Origin: Berberis thunbergii
Lineage: Eukaryota > Streptophyta > Magnoliopsida > Ranunculales > Berberidaceae
DNA length: 64,000 nt
Assembly (NCBI GenBank): GCA_003290165.1
Contig: QNQO01000517.1
Coordinates: forward strand, 56,786 to 120,785
Reading direction: 5' to 3'
Shown here: in pieces, positions 56,830 to 64,000 of the stretch
Position numbering within the stretch: position 1 is the stretch's first letter
How the letters are laid out: each line of letters starts with the position of its first letter
Notes under the pieces: model-generated
Told to the model about the DNA's origin: nothing
What the model saw: the letters and a program-made list of their open reading frames with translations, nothing else
The model's database searches: none
Translations under genes and position numbers: made by a program

Positions 56830-57350
56830 CGACCTACTTGTGGTATCGGCTGATTGAGGCATTTATGTCCCTCTATGTTAGATTTTATGGCAAAAAAAAT
56901 TTTAAGTTTTCCTTTCAAGTCAAATAATGCTTGTGATGTTTGTGCACTTGCAAACATAGTCAACTTTCGTTTTCTGCTAGTTCAATTTCGTCTACTAAAC
57001 CTTTTGATTTAATTCATTGTACAAAATTCTCTCTTTCTTGTGCTAAATATGTTTTAGCATTGCGGATGACTATTTGGATTCACATGGGTATTTTATATGT
57101 AACACCAAAGTGAAACAAACATTTACTAGTCAATTTCTTCTTTTTTGTCAAACGCAATTCAGTGCCTCCATAGCCAACATTCGAACTGATAATGGAGAGG
57201 AATTTTATTCTATGAGGGATTTGTTTTTTAAAAGGGCACAACTTATCAACATTCTTGCATCAGTACCACTCAACAAAGTGGGGCTACAAAGCGCAAACAT
57301 CACTTTCAAGCCAATCTCCCTTTACATTTTTGGGCATAATGTGTTTTAAT
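56830..57350 (+). pseudogene. Copia GAG-pre-integrase and integrase core remnant
   Basis: LWYRLIEAFMSLYVRF-like sequence precedes FPFKSNNACDVCALAN, the pre-integrase segment. Then KPFDLIHC and, in the open frame 57074-57349, IRTDNGEEFYS, the integrase block with the catalytic Asp. Frameshifts and losses separate these pieces. The core's first Asp region is not intact. Confidence 0.8.
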
Positions 57351-58440
57351 TACTATCTATCACATTAATCGTTTCCAACACCACTTGTTTTTCAAGAAAC
57401 TTTTTTAAAACCACTTTATGGAAATTTCTCTTCTTATTTTTATCTTAGGGTTTTTAGGTATCATGTATGCTACTGATGTGCCTGTTCTTATAAATTCACT
57501 CCTCAAGCCAACGTTGTTTTTCTTGGTTACCCGGTTGGCCAGAAAGCTTACAAGCTCCATGACTTTACCATCCATCCAAGTTTTCACTAGTCGTGACATT
57601 ATTTTTCATGAATATAGTTTTCCATGTAATGTACTTCCACTTCCCCCCAAATTCAACATCCATAATTCCTCATTGTATGCTAAATCCTGCTCTTTCAAGG
57701 GTCGCTTTCAATGTTAAACCCATACCACCACCAGAACCGGTCCAGCCCACAACACCACTAGAATTGGTCCAACTTGTTTCCCCATCAGTTCCTCGTTTTA
57801 AGCCTATGGATTCGTTTTCTCCTTTGGGCCCTATTAGCCCACTCTTGTTAGTCCCCTTCCACACTTGCCTTACGACATTATCAATGTCCTCGTGCTCCTC
57901 CCGCGAATTTACCTGTTTTATGTATGCAATCAAGTGATGTCTCCCAAACCATTGCAGCATTTCATCGTTTGGTCATAAAGATACGCTCTATCTTTTTGTA
58001 ATTTTATCTCTTATCATCGTTAATCATCACTCCTTTGCTGCTAATATCAATCGCGATATTGAACCTACAATTTATTTCGAAGCAACTTCTCATTTCCACT
58101 GGCAGAAGCAATGCAATCTAAATTGGCTGCTTTATAAGCAAACCACACTTGCTCTCTCATTATTCTCTCTCCTGACAATAAGCCTATTGGTTGTCGTTGG
58201 GCTGTAAAATCAAACCAATCACTATAAATGATACACCATTGAGCATTACAAAGCTCGCTTGGTTACAAAATGTTACACACATCTAAAAGGTATCAATTAT
58301 CATGACATTTTTTTCTCCCATTACTAAAATTATCATTGTTTATTTTTTATTGGCTCGGGCAGCTGCCCAGAATTTGTCTCTATACCAGCTTGATGTCAAC
58401 AATGGTTCCTTTAGTTACATGAGAAGAACCTGGTATGTCA
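57351..58440 (+). pseudogene. Copia integrase C-terminal and linker region, degraded
   Basis: Around 57475-57660 pieces such as SSRDIIFHE and SFPCN resemble the segment that follows integrase in Copia Pol (VSRDVVFHE). 57700-57920 is a Pro/Ser-rich linker. The remainder up to RT is poorly readable. Confidence 0.6.
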
Positions 58441-58800
58441 CCTCAACAGTCGTTATATGGTTTAAAGCAACTTTCCATTAATGGTTTGCCAAGTTTCAAC
58501 AACCATCCAAACTACCACATTTGTTGAATTGAAAGAAAATTACTTATTGTTCACATGGCGGGAAGGCAAATCCTTTACAGCTTTGTTGGCACATGTTCGT
58601 GACATCCTTATTACGAGTAATGATTTCAATGTCATATGTAATTTTAAGCAATTTCTGCATAGTCGCTTTCGGATTACAAATGTGGGTGATTTGAAGAATT
58701 TTCTTAGCATTGAAGTCTCCGATCAAATAGAGGTATTTCCATCCACAATGGAAATACAATTTGGAAATTCTAAATGATGGTGGATTTTTTGGTGTTAAAC
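58441..58800 (+). pseudogene. Copia reverse transcriptase remnant
   Basis: QQSLYGLKQL at about 58447-58475 and, in the frame at 58481-58777, HVRDILITSND where functional elements have (Y/H)VDD(I/M). KQFLHSRFRITNVGDLKNFLSIEV follows. The second catalytic Asp pair is changed to RD, so the enzyme is dead here. It is interrupted soon after by the solo LTR. Confidence 0.85.
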
Positions 58801-59164
58801 CCGTGAACTTTGCCATGGAGCAAAACATAAAACTCTCGGATACAGTTGAATTGCTTAGAGATTCATTTTGCCTAATTTATTTGACTATTACTGTCACTCT
58901 CTGATTTCGAGATACCAAAATCTCTCAAAAACTGAGATGCGACGCCACCTAATTTTTTTCTTTATTCTTATCGTCCACTTACTTTACTTGCAAATAGTTA
59001 CATCTGCCTAGCTCATGAAAAATCAGCTAAATCAACATAATCTAGACCTGGATTACCCCTACCTGGGTGCAGGTGTGATGTTGTTGGAGGCGGTGCTGCA
59101 GGAGACGTTGGGTGATCGATTGGTTGTCTACGTGGTCAGATCTCAAAATTGGGGCATGACAGTT

Positions 59165-61185
59165 TTATATTCACATAATTATTACATAATATATCCATCA
59201 ATTTATATATGTTAGTGTTTCGATTATTATATTTTATAGTAATTATTTCGTTTTCATGTCTTTGTAGGAATTTGAGCATAAACGATGAAATCATATTAAG
59301 GCGACAAGTTAAGGAACGACAATTGGTCGATTCTAGCGGTGGTACAAAGTAGAGGGTCACACATCTAAACCCAAAACCTAAGCCTATAACCTAAACCCAA
59401 AACCTAACCCATAAACCCAAAACCAAGCCCATAACTTAAATCCAAATCCAGTGCTAAGCCCAATCAAACCCTAGACACATTCCCTCAATCACCAAAGATT
59501 CTGATTTATTTTTTTCCTTAAATCACTCATTGAACACTCTCCTGAACCTGTCCATATTCATTTTCTCCTAATTCTCTTAAATACAAAAATTCAATGGATG
59601 AGAAAGGGAGGAAGAGAAGGGAAAAGAAAAATTACAGAAAATTAAACCCTCTTACTCACCACGTGATTTTCATCACACTAGAGCCACCACCATCACCACC
59701 TCACCACGCCACCACCGTGCGAGCACCGTCACCACCACGAAACAGGGGAGTGACAACCCTGTTTCGCGTTTCGCATCAGACATCTCCCTGTCCCTGTTCC
59801 TCTCCCCTATCCACACAGCCACCACTACCATCTCGTTCTCCCACCATCAGCCACCCCGCACACCACGAAACAGACCACCACCGCCACTAATCACCGTGAA
59901 ACAGGGGCGTGACAACCCTGTTTCACGTTAAAAACATCACCTCACACTGAGCCTTGCCATCACCACCATTACCATTCATCTCGTCGTCATCTCTCTCTCT
60001 CTCTCACCATCACCCGAGCAACCACCACCACACGAAACAGGGGAGTGACACCCTGTTTCGCGTCAGACCTTCGCCTCGCCACAGACCTTACTCCCCTCTC
60101 TCGGCCTTCCTTCCTGTTTTTATTCCTCCTCCACCTCGCTCTCTCTGTTCCCACATCACAACAGACCGAGAACCACCACCACGCCGCGAAACATAGCCTC
60201 AACGCGGCTCTGTTCCGCCTCGCCGCCGCCACTGTTCCTCTCTTCTCTCAGCCTCTCTTCATCTCGAGCTCCTCCTGCATCCCTCTCTCACGACCACCGT
60301 CGCAAGCGGCGCGTCAGCCAGCACGCAACCGCCGCGACGGGAGGAAAAACAGGGCTCTGCCACCGCTCTATGTTTTGATTTTTTTTTTTGAGTTTTCATT
60401 ACACCTCTCTCACCGATTTTCCATCCTCTCTTTGTTTTGCAGGTCTGGAGCAGGAAGACGCTCGCGAGGAGCGAAGAACAGCACCGCTAGCGGCGCTCTC
60501 GCGTTGGAGGACAAAAGGCACTGTAGCAAAGGTGTGCGGGAATGATTTAAATCTAATTTTCACTATTTGCACCCCCGATTTCTCTCTGTACTACCACAGA
60601 GCTTTGTACTTCATTTTCTCGGAATTTGTGTTCGACCAACTGCTGAGTACCACACATCGAGTTTGCGACAAACAAAATGGGTTGTATAAGTTATTGTGAT
60701 TGATTTTACTGAATTGTGTGCTTAATTGTTAATTACAATTTATTTCTGAAAGTTTTGATAAATTGCTTTTGCTTGAAATAATTTGTTAATGTTTGATAGA
60801 AACATGATATAATTTAATTGGATTTTAACGATCACATATTCGTTGTAAGCAGGGATTTCATCCCTAAAGCTTCTCGTTTTTAAATTCAGTAATTTAGATT
60901 TAAATAATTTTTGCTAACTCATTGATGAGTCCAAGCCCACAAAATCCACATTTTTCTTTATTTTACTTTTCTTATTTTTAAATTTATTTGTAGTTTAGTT
61001 TTAAAATGTTGTAACCCCATTTTCCATTTAAATTAGTTTAAATTAAATTATAAATTTCAATTGCATCCACTTCCTCGTGGGATCGACCCGTACTTGTTGT
61101 TGTCTACCAGTTAGGCACCATGCACTTGCGGTTATTACAAGTGGTTAAATTAGCCTATTTATTTAGGTTAGTTAAACTCGCAACA
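59165..61185 (+). mobile_element. Solo LTR, Athila-like
   Basis: 2,021 bp related to 39531-41475 and 46617-48490: same start (TATTCACATAATTATTACAT), same GGCGACAA(G/T)TTAAG and GGTGGTACAAAGTAGAGGG blocks, and the same end region (GTGGGATCGACC, GCACTTGCGGTTATTA). It is flanked by the exact 5-bp duplication CAGTT (59160-59164 and 61186-61190). No internal sequence is attached, so it is a solo LTR left by recombination. It contains three stem-loop repeats (59738, 59895 and 60033). Open frames in it are low-complexity and not genes. Confidence 0.93.
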
Positions 61186-61190
61186 CAGTT

Positions 61191-61815
61191 ACCGTCCAGA
61201 TACCACTTATTTGGTACTTGTGTTGAGTAGATTCATGCTTGCCACCACGCAAACGACATAGAAGTTGCCCTATGTGTGTTGCGTTATTTGAAAAATAGTC
61301 CAGGACATAGTTTTTTTTCTCTCTCATAATCATATCCTTGTGAGCATTTTCTGATTTGGATTGGGCTAATTGCCCAATGACTCGTAGATCCACCATGCTT
61401 AATTGCGTTTTTTTTCTTTTTTTACCTTCTCTTATTTCCTGGACGACAAATAGGCAAAAAAATAGTGTTTTTCTCCTCAACATAAGCCGAATATAAAGCC
61501 ATGCCAGCTGCATGCTGTGAATTATATGGTTAAGCTCATTGTTGAAAGATTTGCAAACATAGCATCCAAGGCCGACATTCTTGTATTATGATAACAAAGT
61601 TGACTTGCACAAACAACCAATCTTTTTTTTTCATGAAAAACTAGACACATAAAAATGGATTGTCATTTCATTCAAACAATATACAAGATGGTTTGGTGAA
61701 AAAAAATATGTTGCTTCGGCAAATCAGTTTGTGAATGTGTTCACTAAACCATTGGGAAATGGAGTTTTCTTAACCATGATATGCAAGTTGGAGTTCTTGA
61801 CATATTCACTCTGAT
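61191..61815 (+). pseudogene. Copia RNase H remnant
   Basis: Resumes the element after the solo LTR: ALCVLRYLKNSPG, then SDLDWANCPMTRRST with a frameshift, DNKVDLH, and EKLDTxKWIVISF with FTKPLGNGVF at the end. These are the Copia RNase H landmarks in order. The frame is broken at several points, and no 3' LTR follows. Confidence 0.83.
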
Positions 61816-64000
61816 CTTTTTACAAAACCGAAACTCACACAGAATTCGAACCAACAACGCCTTCATCATCATCATCTTCGTTATCTAATGTTCCCAACAT
61901 ACCTGAATTGATAGAAGCTAAAGTCAATCAAAAGTGATTCTTAACCTAGGGTTAGGGCTTAGACTTGGGTTCGTAGGGTTTTCCTTGAAACTCTCTTTGG
62001 GTTGTTATTTTGGTCTCATTTAATGAACCCCAATAGGTGGTCTTTGAGCCTTCGATTTTGAAGCTGGATGGGTTTTTAGAGTATATTACTTCAAAGCGCG
62101 ATACATTCCTTTCATTTAGGAAGGATGTGGCGATTTTCATGAAGGGTTGGTGTTGTAATGTAGGTGGTGTAGTGTGATCTTATTGATATTCTCTTGTTTG
62201 CTCTATTATTGTCTATTCTTCTTCAAATGAGGGAAGAAGTTGAAGTCATTGACATGGGAGCATAAATCTCATTCTTCTTCCTTATCAAATATCATGTTTT
62301 GACTAATTATAGTTTTCTCATTATTCGCATTATGTAGCTTATAGCCTTATGAATTTGAATCTTAGCATATGAAGATAAATTTCTCGCTTTTATCATCAAG
62401 TTTGGCTCTTCTCACGTCTGGTACATGTATATCCAAAGACTCTCAAGTGGGAGATTCCAGGCTTCTTTTTTTCACTTCGTGCTTCTTGCGGTGTCTTTCA
62501 AGCGCACATTTTGTTGGAGATTGGTTGGACATGTAAACCACGCATGCAATAGCTTCCGCTCAAAACTTTTTAGCTAGTCTTTTGCTTTTAAGCTTGCTTT
62601 GAGCCATGTCTAGAATTGTTTTATTCTTTCTTTAAGCAATGCCATTTTGTTGGAGGGATCTTGGAACTTTCATTGGTCGATGAATGCCATTATCATCGCA
62701 AAATTCTTGAAAATATTTTGAAGTGAATTATTCTCCCTAATCAGATCTTAAGGCCTTGATCTTGAACCCACTTTCTTTTTCAATAGCTACTTTGAACTTC
62801 TTAAATGCTCTAAATACTTCTAATTTCTTCTTCAAGAATTAGACCCATGTCTTTCTAGATAAATCATCAATGAATATAAGGAAATAGTTGCTCTTACCTA
62901 ATGAGCTTGGCTTGATTGGACCGCAACATTGTATGCATGAGCTCGAGCGGCTTTTGAGCTCTTCAAATGACTCATTTGGAAAGCTCTTTCGGAGCTGCTT
63001 CCCAAGTGGGCAACCTTCACAAATTTGATTGGGTGACTAATGGAAGGCAGTCCTCTCACCATCTCTTCTTAGATAGCATCTCGAGTCCTCTGAAGTTAAG
63101 GCGCCCAAATCTTGAGTGCCAAAGCCAAACTGGACCTTGAAACATGCCCTAAAGACATTTCGCATCATCATTTTGACATATTCAACAAGAGCATTCTATT
63201 TTTTTTTACATCGTACCTTGGCAATCAAAATTATTTTTATCAGTTTTTACAGAAAGACTACAATCTTTCATGATAATGTTACAACTCTTCTCTGAAAGTG
63301 GCCGAAACTTTAAAATATTTTTTTATATTGGGCACATAGTAGACATTTTAAATAAATTGCCCTCCATTTTTTAAGTGAATTAGGATGTCTACTTTTGCCT
63401 TTTACCATTATCTTAGAATCATCACCAAATGAGATATGCCACTTACCGTCTCATCAAACTCCACGAACATGTTCTTTCTTCCACACATGTGGTTGTTTGC
63501 TCCGATATCAAGGTACCGTGTACTTTTTCGCTTCCTTCATTATTCTTGTATCCAACAATAGAATGCCTTCTTTTTTGGTCTTCTTTTCCAAGAAATCAAC
63601 CTTTTCTTGAACTTTCTTGGGGTTCTACATTTGAGGCATAATGTCCAAAATTTTGACACATTTTTCATTGTTGTTGTAGAAATCCTCCTCTTCCACCGTC
63701 CACGACCTCATCATTGGCCACGACCTCTTCCTTGTTGACCTCTTCCAATGCCAAAACTTTCTTTTCTAGAGTTAAATTGCATCTTGAGAAGTTGCTCCTC
63801 AATTACTTTTTGTTTTTTTGTTTTTGTGTTTTGTTCACAAGCTGTAATGAGCCCAAGAGTTGCTTATGGTCATTTCTTCTAAATTCTTTGTTCTTCATAC
63901 GTTACAAACAATATGGATAAACTTTGGATCTAAGGAACATAAATGCTCCATTATCCTTGCATCATTCCAATTTCTCAATGTTTCTTTTCAGCGATTAAAA
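61816..64000 (-). pseudogene. Copia gag-pol remnant, minus strand, running off the right edge
   Basis: It reads leftward. Near 63590-63680 there is a degraded zinc-knuckle segment, and at about 63130-62990 a pre-integrase segment with EEMVRGLPSISHP and ESFEELKS. At 62990-62550 the integrase is recognisable by YFLIFIDD, VPRSLQQNG, RKNKTILDMA and LKSKRLAKKF. At about 62440-62230 there is KLDDKSEKFIFI, GYKLHNANNEKTIIS and SHVNDFNFFP, the stretch after integrase. Many stops and frameshifts. It is a different Copia family from the plus-strand element. RT would lie below 62000, where nothing convincing is seen. Confidence 0.8.

Larger units (their letters stand above)
51812..61815 (+). mobile_element. 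Decayed Ty1/copia element with two nested insertions
   Basis: Domain order is gag, protease region, integrase, reverse transcriptase, RNase H, which is the Copia order. The 5' LTR (51812-52023) is followed by GGTATCATAGCAGG, a near match to the initiator-Met tRNA primer site TGGTATCAGAGC. Gag is split by the insertion at 52313-55452, and the RT/RNase H part by a solo LTR at 59165-61185. All coding parts have stops and frameshifts. No 3' LTR follows RNase H; the sequence changes near 61815 into a minus-strand Copia remnant. Confidence 0.85.

Noticed and set aside
59594..60699. Overlapping open frames up to 166 codons in the solo LTR
   Set aside because: Same reason: pyrimidine-rich LTR sequence, not conserved between LTR copies.

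Overview
The window is nuclear DNA of a flowering plant, probably a eudicot. It holds one host gene, a 12-exon CG-maintenance DNA methyltransferase (MET1/DMT1 type). Almost everything else is transposable elements, many of them nested. The plant origin follows from the MET1 architecture, from Tat- and Athila-type Ty3/gypsy elements, Copia elements, a PIF/Harbinger element with a Myb-like partner ORF, a tRNA-derived SINE and several foldback MITEs. The species cannot be named from the sequence.

Layout, left to right. 1-1761: 5' end of a minus-strand Tat-like element (leader/gag remnant, PBS, LTR 'A') whose LTR carries a hAT-like MITE. 1845-3390: a roughly 840-bp tandem duplication with a 7-bp VNTR. 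3498-5745: three foldback elements. 6284-14676: MET1 on the minus strand, with a long first intron and E2F-like promoter sites. 15928-18853: a long inverted-repeat element with a second inverted-repeat element nested in its left arm. 19144-25503: a second copy of that inner element (10-bp target duplication), itself split by a nearly complete PIF/Harbinger transposon (19190-24615, TTA duplication). 26247-26413: a SINE.

26927-50728 is a retrotransposon cluster. A complete but pol-less Tat-like element (27053-36711, LTR 'B', antisense ORF, 127-bp tandem array) sits in a (TAA)n microsatellite. It abuts the 3' half of a minus-strand LTR 'A' element (36798-39530). That half is broken by a non-autonomous Athila-like element (39531-48490), whose other side is the gag and 5' LTR of a minus-strand LTR 'B' element. 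51812-61815 is a decayed plus-strand Copia element broken by a 3.1-kb LTR-like insertion in gag and by a solo Athila-type LTR (target duplication CAGTT) near the RT/RNase H junction. A minus-strand Copia remnant runs off the right edge.

MET1 is the only gene here with a clear cellular role. Its exon 3 reads through only if five one-base homopolymer length changes are allowed, and a sixth affects the exon 2 start. Either the locus is recently inactivated or the assembly has homopolymer errors. MET1 silences elements of the kinds that surround it, but that link is context and not evidence of a local system. I found no convincing new multi-gene system. The most unusual items are the repeated stem-loops in the Athila-type LTRs, the gag to pre-RT fusion ORF, the shared antisense ORF of the two Tat families, and the clean nesting history shown by target duplications.
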